This document shows, one piece after another, positions 1-5,622 of a stretch of DNA of 6,967 nucleotides; positions within the stretch are counted from its first letter, which is position 1; every line of letters begins with the position of its first letter. Below the pieces are notes generated by a model that did not search any database, was not told the DNA's origin, and saw nothing but the letters and a program-made list of their open reading frames with translations. Source of the DNA: Elusimicrobiota bacterium (GTDB taxonomy: Bacteria > Omnitrophota > Gorgyraeia > Zapsychrales > Fredricksoniimonadaceae). The translations under genes were made by a program, and so were the position numbers. The stretch covers positions 1-6,967 of the forward strand of contig JAAYZZ010000109.1 in NCBI GenBank assembly GCA_012514595.1. The letters run 5' to 3'.

Positions 1-228
1 AAGCCTGTTGTCACGGCGACCCAGATGCTGGAGAGCATGGTCGAGCGCCGGCTCCCCACACGCGCCGAGGCGACCGATGTGGCCAATGCGATCCTGGACG
101 GGACCAACTATGTCATGCTCTCCGCCGAAACCGCAGTGGGCCGCGACCCGGCCGGTGTGGTCGAAATGATGAACAGGATCATTGTCTTTACGGAGGGGAA
201 AAGGTCCTTGGGGGGCGTGAGGGTTTAA
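1..228 (+). CDS. pyk: Pyruvate kinase, 3' end only (5' part outside the window); C-terminal domain absent
   Basis: This is the last 75 codons of pyruvate kinase, the glycolytic enzyme that makes pyruvate and ATP from phosphoenolpyruvate and ADP in the cytoplasm. The reading frame is open from base 1. It shows the family's barrel signature: KPVVTATQMLESM, then PTRAEATDVANAILDG, then a VMLSAETAVG stretch matching the usual VMLSGETAxGxYP region at the end of the TIM barrel. The protein stops about 25 residues later, at a TAA at 226-228. A standard bacterial enzyme continues for roughly 120 residues as a C-terminal domain that shapes one subunit interface and carries the sugar-phosphate effector site in many members. 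No frame here encodes that domain, because the next gene starts 16 bases downstream. The family call is firm; that the enzyme is naturally two-domain and non-allosteric is inference. Confidence 0.93.
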   Translation, partial: KPVVTATQMLESMVERRLPTRAEATDVANAILDGTNYVMLSAETAVGRDPAGVVEMMNRIIVFTEGKRSLGGVRV

Positions 229-243
229 AAAGAGGAGTGGGGG

Positions 244-720
244 ATGGCCTATTTTTTTGGTGTTTACGAGATCGCCGAGATGGCGGCCCGTGTGGAAAAG
301 GCGAGCGCTCTCTTTTACAATAAGGTGGCCGCCTGGTCCTGGGATCCTGACTCAAGGGAAGTTTTCATGATCCTTGCGGGACAGGAAGAGGAGCACCAGA
401 GGGCTTTTGAGAAAATAGCCCTTGCCTATAAGGATCGAAAGGAATCCGAGGAGTATTCGATCGATGTCCGGACCATGCTCGAGGGGCTTTTGGTCCCTCT
501 TGAAAGGATCTCTTTCACGGATATTGTGACGGTCGCTCCGAAAGACATGCGGGAAGCCCTGGATGTGGCCCTTCGCCGCGAGGAGGTCACGGTCCAGGTG
601 TACTCCTTGATGAGAGCGCATCTCCTCGAGAAGTTCCGGGGGATCCTGGATGCGATCATTGTTGTGGAGCAAAAACATACCGAGATGGTTCAGGGATTGC
701 GGAGGCATTATCTGTCCTGA
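244..720 (+). CDS. Ferritin-like (rubrerythrin-type) diiron-domain protein, 158 aa
   Basis: This is a small, almost wholly helical protein with the spacing of a four-helix ferritin-like diiron protein. Candidate iron ligands fall in the expected order: Glu18 in helix 1, Glu48-x-x-His51 in helix 2, Glu113 or Glu114 in helix 3, and Glu142-x-x-His145 in helix 4. The two ExxH pairs are the family's hallmark. There is no signal peptide, and no cysteine at all, so the rubredoxin-like domain of classical rubrerythrin is missing. Related domains store iron or reduce peroxide, but the substrate cannot be read from the sequence. The ATG at 244 has a good AGAGGAG site at 231-237. The gene lies 16 bases after pyk and 27 before rsmD, so co-transcription is likely. 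I assign the fold with good confidence but no specific gene name. Confidence 0.82.
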   Translation: MAYFFGVYEIAEMAARVEKASALFYNKVAAWSWDPDSREVFMILAGQEEEHQRAFEKIALAYKDRKESEEYSIDVRTMLEGLLVPLERISFTDIVTVAPKDMREALDVALRREEVTVQVYSLMRAHLLEKFRGILDAIIVVEQKHTEMVQGLRRHYLS

Positions 721-747
721 CCCTGGAGAGATATCAAAAGGAACGCG

Positions 748-1302
748 ATGAAGATCATTCTTGGGGAATATTCGGGCCGGAATTTTTACATGCCTGTCGG
801 GATCCGTCCCACGCAGAATCTCCTGCGCAAGGCGGTCTTTGACATCATCGGGCACGATCTTTCCGGAAGGTCCTTTCTCGATCTTTATGCGGGAAGCGGG
901 GCCGTGGGGCTCGAGGCCCTGTCTTTGGGGGCCCGTGAGGTTGTTTTTGTGGAGCATGACCCCAGGCGGGCCCAGGTCATTGAAGAGAACCTGGAGATCT
1001 TCCGGCCTGTGGAGAGGGGGCTTTCTTCGACGGTGATCAACCAGGATTCCTTTAAGACCATCAAGCAGTTCGCGCGCGCGAAGAGGACCTTTGATGTGGT
1101 CTTTTTCGACCCGCCTTTTGACATCAGGCTGGGAAAAAAGACCTTGAAAACGCTGATAGCGCATGATATATTGCACGCCAATTCTTTCGTCGTGGCACAG
1201 GTCGGTCTCGACGAGAAAATGCCAGAACCGGATGCCCGATGGGTCCTGTTAAAGGACAAGGTCTACGGGGCGTCCCGCCTCAATGTTTACCGAAAGATGT
1301 GA
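748..1302 (+). CDS. rsmD: 16S rRNA (guanine966-N2)-methyltransferase RsmD
   Basis: RsmD uses S-adenosylmethionine to methylate N2 of G966 in 16S rRNA of the small subunit. The 184-residue length fits the family. The N terminus (IILGEYSGR, then RPTQNLLRKAVFDII) matches the family's G-x-xxGR and RPT-x-x-x-R-E-A-x-F pattern, although the usual Glu after Arg is Lys here (Arg27-Lys28). The SAM-binding motif I is FLDLYAGSGAVGLEAL at residues 43-58, the ribose-binding acidic residue is probably Glu69 in VFVEHD, and the catalytic DPPF is at 121-124. The ATG at 748 follows an AAAAGGA site at 736-742. Only eight bases separate it from coaD, and adjacent rsmD-coaD is one of the most conserved bacterial gene pairs, which supports both names. 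Confidence 0.95.
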   Translation: MKIILGEYSGRNFYMPVGIRPTQNLLRKAVFDIIGHDLSGRSFLDLYAGSGAVGLEALSLGAREVVFVEHDPRRAQVIEENLEIFRPVERGLSSTVINQDSFKTIKQFARAKRTFDVVFFDPPFDIRLGKKTLKTLIAHDILHANSFVVAQVGLDEKMPEPDARWVLLKDKVYGASRLNVYRKM

Positions 1303-1310
1303 GGGGCCGA

Positions 1311-1805
1311 ATGGCGCGAGTGGCCGTCTATCCAGGGAGTTTTGATCCCGTGACCTACGGTCATCTCGACGTTATGGAGCGGGCCGTTCGTATTTTTGAC
1401 CGGGTCATCGTTGCGGTGGCCAATAATGCCAGCAAGAACTATCTTTTCTCCATGGAGGAGCGGCTGTCCCTGGTCCGGGAAGCGGCCCGCGGGATCAAGG
1501 GGGTTTCCGTGGTCCCGTTCGAGGGGTTGGTGACGGACCTGGCGAAGAAAAAGGGAACGAATGTCCTCATCCGGGGGCTCCGGATGACGTCGGATTTCGA
1601 GTATGAGTTCCAGATGGCCCTGACCAATCGCCGTCTGGCCGAGAAGGTCGAGACCGTATTTCTGATGCCGTCTGAACGGTTCTCGTTCCTGTCGGCGACC
1701 CTCCTCAAGGAGGTCGCCCGGCTCGACGCCGATATCTCTTCGTTCGTTCCCAAATGCGTGGAAAAGCGCCTCAAGGAACGGATGAAGCGATGCGCGTCAA
1801 AATAA
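1311..1805 (+). CDS. coaD: Phosphopantetheine adenylyltransferase CoaD
   Basis: CoaD transfers AMP from ATP to 4'-phosphopantetheine to make dephospho-CoA, the penultimate step of coenzyme A synthesis in the cytoplasm. The protein opens with VAVYPGSFDPVTYGHLD, containing the nucleotidyltransferase T/HxGH motif at residues 15-18 (TYGH). It also has the family segments NVLIRGLR (84-91), FEYEFQMALTNR (96-107), and the C-terminal FSFLSATLLKEVA (124-136), where the usual S-S-S/T run reads S-A-T. I start the gene at ATG 1311. An in-frame upstream start at 1239 would add 24 residues without family similarity, all lying over the end of rsmD. A GAGGGG site at 1301-1306 serves the chosen start. The resulting 164 residues match the usual 160-165. 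Confidence 0.96.
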   Translation: MARVAVYPGSFDPVTYGHLDVMERAVRIFDRVIVAVANNASKNYLFSMEERLSLVREAARGIKGVSVVPFEGLVTDLAKKKGTNVLIRGLRMTSDFEYEFQMALTNRRLAEKVETVFLMPSERFSFLSATLLKEVARLDADISSFVPKCVEKRLKERMKRCASK

Positions 1806-2212
1806 GGGATATCACCCGCGCAGGGCTTGACGTCATCGATCAGGCCATGCCGGCGGAACTGGATCTTCTTGAGGACTTCATCAATCCCGAGAAGCCGATT
1901 GTGGTCCAGGGCCGTTTCCAGCGCGTGGATGATTTTGTGATCGCCAAGGTCAAGGTCACCTATGTGGCCGATACGGTCTGTGCGCGATGCCTGGACCCGA
2001 TCGAGGGGGAGGTCGCGATCCCTCTGGACCTTGATGTGGAAGTGACCCCGGGCGTCGAGTTCATCGATCTGGGGGCGCGCGTGAGAGAAGAGGTCCTCAT
2101 GGCGTACGTGCCGGGGACGCTTTGCCGGCCGGATTGCAAGGGGATCTGTCAGGGGTGCGGGGCGTATCTCAATACCGAACCCTGCGAATGTGATAAACCG
2201 AAAAAGGAGTAG
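1790..2212 (+). CDS. yceD: DUF177/YceD family protein with eight cysteines, 140 aa
   Basis: This is a member of the DUF177 (YceD) family, conserved next to rpmF in most bacteria and linked in E. coli and plants to 23S rRNA accumulation; its biochemical role is not settled. After a beta-rich N-terminal half come a CARC pair (Cys64, Cys67), an acidic middle, and a C-terminal cluster LCRPDCKGICQGCGAYLN followed by CEC. These hold Cys112, 116, 120, 123, 132 and 134. The DCKGxCxxCG pattern is the family signature, and the eight cysteines suggest a metal-binding form. I choose the ATG at 1790 (MRVKIRD). The in-frame alternative at 1754 adds 12 unrelated residues inside coaD. The chosen start overlaps coaD by 16 bases in another frame and has AAGGA at 1773-1777, which suggests translational coupling. 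Confidence 0.9.
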   Translation: MRVKIRDITRAGLDVIDQAMPAELDLLEDFINPEKPIVVQGRFQRVDDFVIAKVKVTYVADTVCARCLDPIEGEVAIPLDLDVEVTPGVEFIDLGARVREEVLMAYVPGTLCRPDCKGICQGCGAYLNTEPCECDKPKKE

Positions 2213-2214
2213 AC

Positions 2215-2400
2215 ATGCCTAATCCAAAACGCCAACATTCCAAGGCCCGTTCCCGTCGGCGCCGGACGCACCAGAAGCTGACGACGACCAGCGCCAGCAT
2301 GACCGGGTCCGGCAGCAAGGCCGGGTTCTCGCACCGGATCTGTCCGGTCACCGGCTGCTACAAGGGCCAGCAGGTCGTAGAGCTGAAGAAGCAGAAATAA
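2215..2400 (+). CDS. rpmF: 50S ribosomal protein bL32
   Basis: This is large-subunit ribosomal protein bL32, 61 residues. The N terminus MPNPKRQHSKARSRRRRTH is the family's basic PKRRxSK...RR...H region, and the C-terminal half keeps FSHRICPVTGCYKGQQVV, matching the SHRVCPxCGxYKGRxV zone. The middle, rich in Thr, Ser and Gly, replaces the first CxxC zinc knuckle, and the second knuckle is spaced Cys43-x4-Cys48. Only two cysteines remain, so a normal four-Cys zinc ribbon cannot form. It starts two bases after the DUF177 stop codon. Its AAGGAG site at 2204-2209 lies in the end of that gene, which is strong evidence for the start and for coupling. The yceD-rpmF-plsX order is classical. Confidence 0.95.
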   Translation: MPNPKRQHSKARSRRRRTHQKLTTTSASMTGSGSKAGFSHRICPVTGCYKGQQVVELKKQK

Positions 2401-2403
2401 TAT

Positions 2404-2478
2404 AAGGCACAGGACACAAGGCACAAGCCACACGAAAGAATTCCTTTCCTGTGCCTTGTGCTCTGTGTCTTGTGCCTT
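2404..2478. repeat. Long near-perfect palindrome in the rpmF-plsX gap, followed by a T run
   Basis: The left arm 2404-2438 pairs with the right arm 2444-2478 around a five-base loop (AATTC). By hand alignment 30 of 35 positions are complementary, and two of the five exceptions are G-U in RNA. Each arm is built from repeated AAGGCACA-like units (for example 2404-2411 and 2418-2425, 14 bases apart); the right arm carries the complementary TTGTGCC units. Six T residues follow at 2477-2482, so the transcript would resemble an oversized intrinsic terminator or attenuator. The alternative is a dispersed palindromic intergenic repeat. It does not encode a recognisable protein. Confidence 0.85.
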
Positions 2479-2482
2479 TTTT
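2477..2482 (+). terminator. T run after the hairpin: possible terminator or attenuator before plsX
   Basis: The T6 run directly abuts the base of the 2404-2478 hairpin, which is the geometry of a Rho-independent terminator for rpmF transcripts. The stem is much longer than usual and the plsX ribosome-binding site begins two bases later, so partial read-through would be needed unless plsX has its own promoter. I see no convincing promoter between the hairpin and plsX. Function is therefore uncertain. Confidence 0.35.
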
Positions 2483-2483
2483 C

Positions 2484-2489
2484 AAGGAG
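2484..2489 (+). promoter_or_regulatory. Ribosome-binding site that fixes the TTG start of plsX
   Basis: AAGGAG lies six bases before TTG 2496 and only five bases after the base of the upstream hairpin. It decides between the TTG and the in-frame upstream GTG at 2451, which has no comparable site. Folding of the adjacent hairpin could affect access to this site, but that is inference. Confidence 0.75.
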
Positions 2490-2495
2490 TCCGCC

Positions 2496-3485
2496 TTGAG
2501 GATCGTCGTCGATGCGATGGGAGGGGATCATGCGCCGGCCAATGTTGTGGCGGGTGTGGTCGATGCTGTCCGCGAGTTCGGCGTCGAGATCGTCCTTGTC
2601 GGGGATACGCCCCGTGTCCAGGCGGAACTTTCCAGATACTCCTACCCCCAAGACCGTATTTCCATCGTCCATGCCTCGGAAGTCGTGGATATGGACGACA
2701 ATCCCATCGATGTTATTCGCCGCAAGAAGGATTCTTCCATGGCGGTGGGGATCAACCTTCTTAAGAAACCCGGGTATGATGCCTTCGTGTCGGCGGGGAA
2801 TACTGGCGCGCTTGTTGCCGCCGCGACCTTTTATCTTCGGATGATCGAGGGGGTGGACCGGCCCGGGATCGGGCTTGTGATCCCCCAGATCGACGGTTGT
2901 GCCTTTCTGATCGACGTTGGCGCCAATTCCGAACCCAAGCCCGAACATCTCTATCAATATGGCCGTATGGCGCGTGTTTACATGCAGCATGTGATGGGGG
3001 TCGCGTCTCCCACCGTGGGGCTCATCAATATCGGTGAAGAGGAGGGCAAGGGGTCCGAGTTTGAGAAGGAGACGTATCGCCTCCTTCAAGAAAAGATGCC
3101 GTCTTTTGTCGGGAATGTGGAGCCCAACAAGCTGTTCAAGAACAAGGCAGACTGCCTCGTCTCGACGGGATTTGTGGGGAATGTCATCATCAAGTTCGCC
3201 GAGGGGCTGATGGAGGCTGAAGGGGCCGTCCTGAAACGGGAGATCAGGAAGAGCCCTCTTGCGATGCTGGGCGTTCTTCTGATGAAGGGGGCGCTCAATA
3301 ACTTAAGAAAACAGGTGGACTATTCGGAGTACGGAGGGGCGCCGCTCCTGGGTGTCAACGGGATCGTGATGAAAGGTCACGGACGCTCGTCGGCCAAGGC
3401 GATCAAGAACGCGATTCGCGCCACGATCAGGGAGGTGGAACACGGGATCATTGATCAGCTCAAGGCGGCTGTCACGGCCGGTTGA
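2496..3485 (+). CDS. plsX: Phosphate acyltransferase PlsX (acyl-ACP:phosphate acyltransferase), TTG start
   Basis: PlsX converts acyl-ACP and phosphate to acyl-phosphate, the donor used by membrane PlsY to make lysophosphatidic acid; it is a peripheral membrane enzyme linking fatty-acid and phospholipid synthesis. Family landmarks are all present: IVVDAMGGDHAP at the N terminus, GNTGAL (residues 101-106), GVDRPGIG, DVGAN (140-144) followed by KPEHL, NIGEEEGKG (178-186), FVGNVEPNKLF, GFVGNV, and EYGGAPLLGVNG near the end. I start at TTG 2496, giving 329 residues. It has AAGGAG at 2484-2489 with six-base spacing, and the IVVDAMGG motif then sits at residue 3. The frame stays open upstream to a GTG at 2451, but those codons translate the hairpin arm and are not family-like. 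Confidence 0.95.
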   Translation: MRIVVDAMGGDHAPANVVAGVVDAVREFGVEIVLVGDTPRVQAELSRYSYPQDRISIVHASEVVDMDDNPIDVIRRKKDSSMAVGINLLKKPGYDAFVSAGNTGALVAAATFYLRMIEGVDRPGIGLVIPQIDGCAFLIDVGANSEPKPEHLYQYGRMARVYMQHVMGVASPTVGLINIGEEEGKGSEFEKETYRLLQEKMPSFVGNVEPNKLFKNKADCLVSTGFVGNVIIKFAEGLMEAEGAVLKREIRKSPLAMLGVLLMKGALNNLRKQVDYSEYGGAPLLGVNGIVMKGHGRSSAKAIKNAIRATIREVEHGIIDQLKAAVTAG

Positions 3486-3523
3486 TCCCGGGGGCGAAGG
3501 GGCGTGTTAGCAAGGAGGATGTT

Positions 3524-4477
3524 ATGAGATATCTTTTCGGTCTTTTGTCTTTCATTTTTTCGGGTGCCGCAGTCGCCAGGGCCCAGGAGGCCGTAGAGAT
3601 ACCGGCGTCCTCCCAGCCTGTTGTCGCGGATCTCTTGAAGCCCGAGGGGCTCAAGAATGTGGTCACAGGGCAGATCGAAACAGCAAAAGGGTTGATCGAT
3701 ATGGTCACGGAATTCTTGGTTAAGTACGGTTTTCAGGTCCTGGGAGGTCTGATTGTCTTGGGCCTGGGGTGGATCGTGGGAGGATACGCCCAGAACATCA
3801 CGAGTGATCTTTTGAGAAAAAAGAATGTCGATGTGACGGTCGCCAAGTTCATTGGTCTTGCGGTCAAATTTTTTGTCTTTGGGTTCGCGGTGATCGTGGC
3901 GCTGGGAAAATTCGGGATCGAGATCGCGCCTTTGATCGCCGGCATCTCGGTGGCCGGTCTTGGTGTGAGCTTTGCCCTGCAGGGTCCGCTTTCCAATTAT
4001 GCATCGGGCATGACGCTGATCTTCACAAAACCATTCAAGGTGGGGGATATTATTGAGGTCGCGGGAGCCTTGGGTGAGGTGACGGATATTCAGATGGCCC
4101 GGACCGAGTTGGTCACCGTCGAAGGGGTGAGGGTCATTATTCCCAACAAGCATATCATCGGCGAGATTATTCAGAACTACTCGGAGAAAAAGAAGCTCCT
4201 TGTCGACGTCGGTGTCAGTTACAAGAGTGATATCGACAAGGCGATCGGGATCGTGCTCGAGGAGGTCAAGAAGGATGCAAGGTCTCTCGTCGAGCCGCAG
4301 GTGGGGATCATGGACTTCGGGGATTCCAGCGTGAACCTGCGGGCCCTTGTTTTCTGCCGACAGGCGGATTATCTGCAGCTCAAGTTCGACCTTAACAAGC
4401 GCATTTTTGATTCCTTCAAGGCAAAGGGGATTGAGATCCCGTTCCCGCAGAGGGATGTGCATTTGATCAAGGATTAA
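3524..4477 (+). CDS. MscS-family small-conductance mechanosensitive channel with predicted signal peptide, 317 aa
   Basis: This is a membrane channel of the MscS family, whose members open under membrane tension and release solutes during hypo-osmotic shock. A likely signal peptide (residues 1-20, ending AVARA before Gln21) precedes a short periplasmic segment. Hydrophobic segments follow at about 64-88, 109-131 and 135-152. The third runs into the pore-lining/hinge signature SVAGLGVSFALQGPLSNYASG, then the beta-domain motif PFKVGDIIEV (170-179), GEVTDI, and VIIPNKHIIGEIIQNYS. Start: ATG 3524 has AAGGAGG at 3512-3518; the frame also extends to a TTG at 3482 touching the plsX stop, which I reject. 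Two features stand out: a cleavable signal is not part of E. coli MscS, and its place between plsX and fabH is unusual. The family call is secure, the subtype is not. Confidence 0.93.
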   Translation: MRYLFGLLSFIFSGAAVARAQEAVEIPASSQPVVADLLKPEGLKNVVTGQIETAKGLIDMVTEFLVKYGFQVLGGLIVLGLGWIVGGYAQNITSDLLRKKNVDVTVAKFIGLAVKFFVFGFAVIVALGKFGIEIAPLIAGISVAGLGVSFALQGPLSNYASGMTLIFTKPFKVGDIIEVAGALGEVTDIQMARTELVTVEGVRVIIPNKHIIGEIIQNYSEKKKLLVDVGVSYKSDIDKAIGIVLEEVKKDARSLVEPQVGIMDFGDSSVNLRALVFCRQADYLQLKFDLNKRIFDSFKAKGIEIPFPQRDVHLIKD

Positions 4478-4501
4478 ACGGAAGCGATAAGGGGTAAGGA
4501 C

Positions 4502-5485
4502 ATGAAGAACGTCGGGATCGTGGCCCTCGGGAAATATCTTCCCGAGAGGCAGCTGACAAACGCGGATTTGGAGCGGATGGTCGAGACGTCCGACGAATGG
4601 ATCACGACGCGCACGGGGATCAAGGAGCGCCGGATCGCAGCGGCAGGTGAAAAGACGAGCGACCTCGCTGTCAAGGCCGCCCTGGACGCTCTTAAGAACG
4701 CGCCGGTCAAGGCCGAGGACATTGAGGCGATCATTGTGGCGACCGTCACGCCCGATGGTCCCTTCCCGTCGGTGGCCTGTCTGGTCCAGAAGGGGATCGG
4801 CAATCACAAGGCCTTTGCCTTTGACGTGAACGCGGTCTGTTCCGGCTTCCTGTATGCCATGACCACGGCCAAGCAGTTCATTGCGACGGGGATGGTCAAA
4901 AACGCACTTGTTGTGGCTGCGGACCGCTTCTCGACCCTGGTGGACTGGAAGGACCGCAATACCTGCGTCCTCTTCGGGGACGGGGCGGGGGCGGCGGTTC
5001 TGGCCCCTGTGGAGGAAGGCGGGATCCTGGCCGACTTTCTGACAGCCAATGGCGAAGGGGCGTCTCTCATGTATGTCGTAAGCGAGACGAGCCGCACCCC
5101 GTGCGACCAGGCGCTTGAGGTCGGCAGGCTTCCCTATATCGTCATGCATGGGCAGGAGTTGTTCAAACATGCGGTACCGGGCATGGCCGAGGCGGTCGAT
5201 ATCGCGGCCAGGCGGGCAGGGGTCGCGCTCGAGGACATCAAGTGCGTCGTTCCGCATCAGGCCAATGACCGGATCATCGCGAGCGTGGCCAAGCGCGCCG
5301 GTGTCGACAAGGAGCGCTTCTTTATTAATATTGACAAATACGGCAACATTTCCGCGGCCTCCGTCGTAGTAGCGCTGTGCGAGGCGGTCGAAGAGGGGCG
5401 GATCAAAAAGGGCGACAAGATCGCGCTTACGGTCTTTGGCGCCGGGCTTGTTGCGGCGGCGAATATTGTGGAGTGGAGTTATTGA
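4502..5485 (+). CDS. fabH: Beta-ketoacyl-ACP synthase III FabH
   Basis: FabH condenses an acyl-CoA primer, usually acetyl-CoA, with malonyl-ACP to form acetoacetyl-ACP, starting type II fatty-acid synthesis in the cytosol. The 327-residue length is typical. The catalytic triad is visible: Cys113 in DVNAVCSGF, His252 in VPHQANDRII, and Asn282 in KYGNISAAS. Other family segments are TSDEWITTRTGIKERR (29-44), FGDGAGAAVL (158-167), and a C-terminal FGAGLVAAANIVEW, where GAGxTxG is more usual, so the glycine-rich end is slightly divergent (GLVAAA). The ATG at 4502 has AAGGGG at 4489-4494 and lies 24 bases after mscS. Primer preference (straight or branched chain) cannot be told from the sequence. 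Confidence 0.95.
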   Translation: MKNVGIVALGKYLPERQLTNADLERMVETSDEWITTRTGIKERRIAAAGEKTSDLAVKAALDALKNAPVKAEDIEAIIVATVTPDGPFPSVACLVQKGIGNHKAFAFDVNAVCSGFLYAMTTAKQFIATGMVKNALVVAADRFSTLVDWKDRNTCVLFGDGAGAAVLAPVEEGGILADFLTANGEGASLMYVVSETSRTPCDQALEVGRLPYIVMHGQELFKHAVPGMAEAVDIAARRAGVALEDIKCVVPHQANDRIIASVAKRAGVDKERFFINIDKYGNISAASVVVALCEAVEEGRIKKGDKIALTVFGAGLVAAANIVEWSY

Positions 5486-5492
5486 TACGGTC

Positions 5493-5597
5493 AGAGAAAT
5501 TGATTCGGCCTCGCAATGACGATCATTGTTCTTTTTTTTGACTAAAAAGAGATGGAAATCGTCGTTGGTGCGAGGAGCGTAGCGAAGAGGCAATCTC
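5493..5597. repeat. Imperfect palindromic intergenic element between fabH and fabD
   Basis: The 137-base fabH-fabD gap is almost filled by one imperfect inverted repeat. The left arm (about 5493-5539) and right arm (about 5544-5597) share, in order, the blocks GAGA, TTG, TTCG, CCTCGCA, GACGAT and a T run, read against the reverse complement of the right arm. The right arm is longer by about 7 bases, including GCGTAGCG-type sequence missing from the left. The apex is the T8 run at 5532-5539 facing AAAAA at 5544-5548. The right-arm text GTGCGAGGAGCGTAGCGAAG with GCAATCTCC resembles a GCGAGGAGCG-AGCGA-GCAATCTC intergenic repeat that I recall from several bacterial genomes. No coding potential is seen. 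Confidence 0.8.
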
Positions 5598-5622
5598 CGG
5601 ATAAATTTTTGGAAGGTCATTT

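Noticed and set aside
352..1176. A 274-codon minus-strand frame over the ferritin-like gene and rsmD
   Set aside because: It is complementary to two real genes that keep their catalytic or ligand motifs, and its own product has no recognisable domain.
1239..1310. Upstream in-frame extension of coaD
   Set aside because: The extra 24 residues overlap the rsmD 3' end and lie before the universally N-terminal YPGSFDP motif; ATG 1311 has its own ribosome-binding site.
2404..2478. Possible CRISPR-like array from the repeated AAGGCACA units
   Set aside because: The units are only 7-8 bases, unevenly spaced, lack unique spacers and form an inverted pair, so this is a hairpin and not a CRISPR array.
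2358..3089. A 243-codon minus-strand frame over the start of plsX
   Set aside because: It is antisense to the conserved N-terminal half of PlsX, has a low-quality composition and no family motif. Part of it translates the hairpin.
3482..3523. TTG-initiated extension of the MscS-like protein
   Set aside because: It would place a charged, non-family segment before the signal peptide, while ATG 3524 has a near-ideal AAGGAGG site.
5515..5527. Short AATGA-CGA-TCATT dyad as a possible operator
   Set aside because: It lies wholly inside the left arm of the larger palindrome and is more simply explained as part of that structure.
3455..5620. A 721-codon open frame on the minus strand across mscS and fabH
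   Set aside because: It lies opposite two well-recognised genes and crosses the intergenic palindrome. Its translation is rich in Arg, Asp, His and Pro with no recognisable domain, which is typical of an antisense shadow produced by biased codon use.
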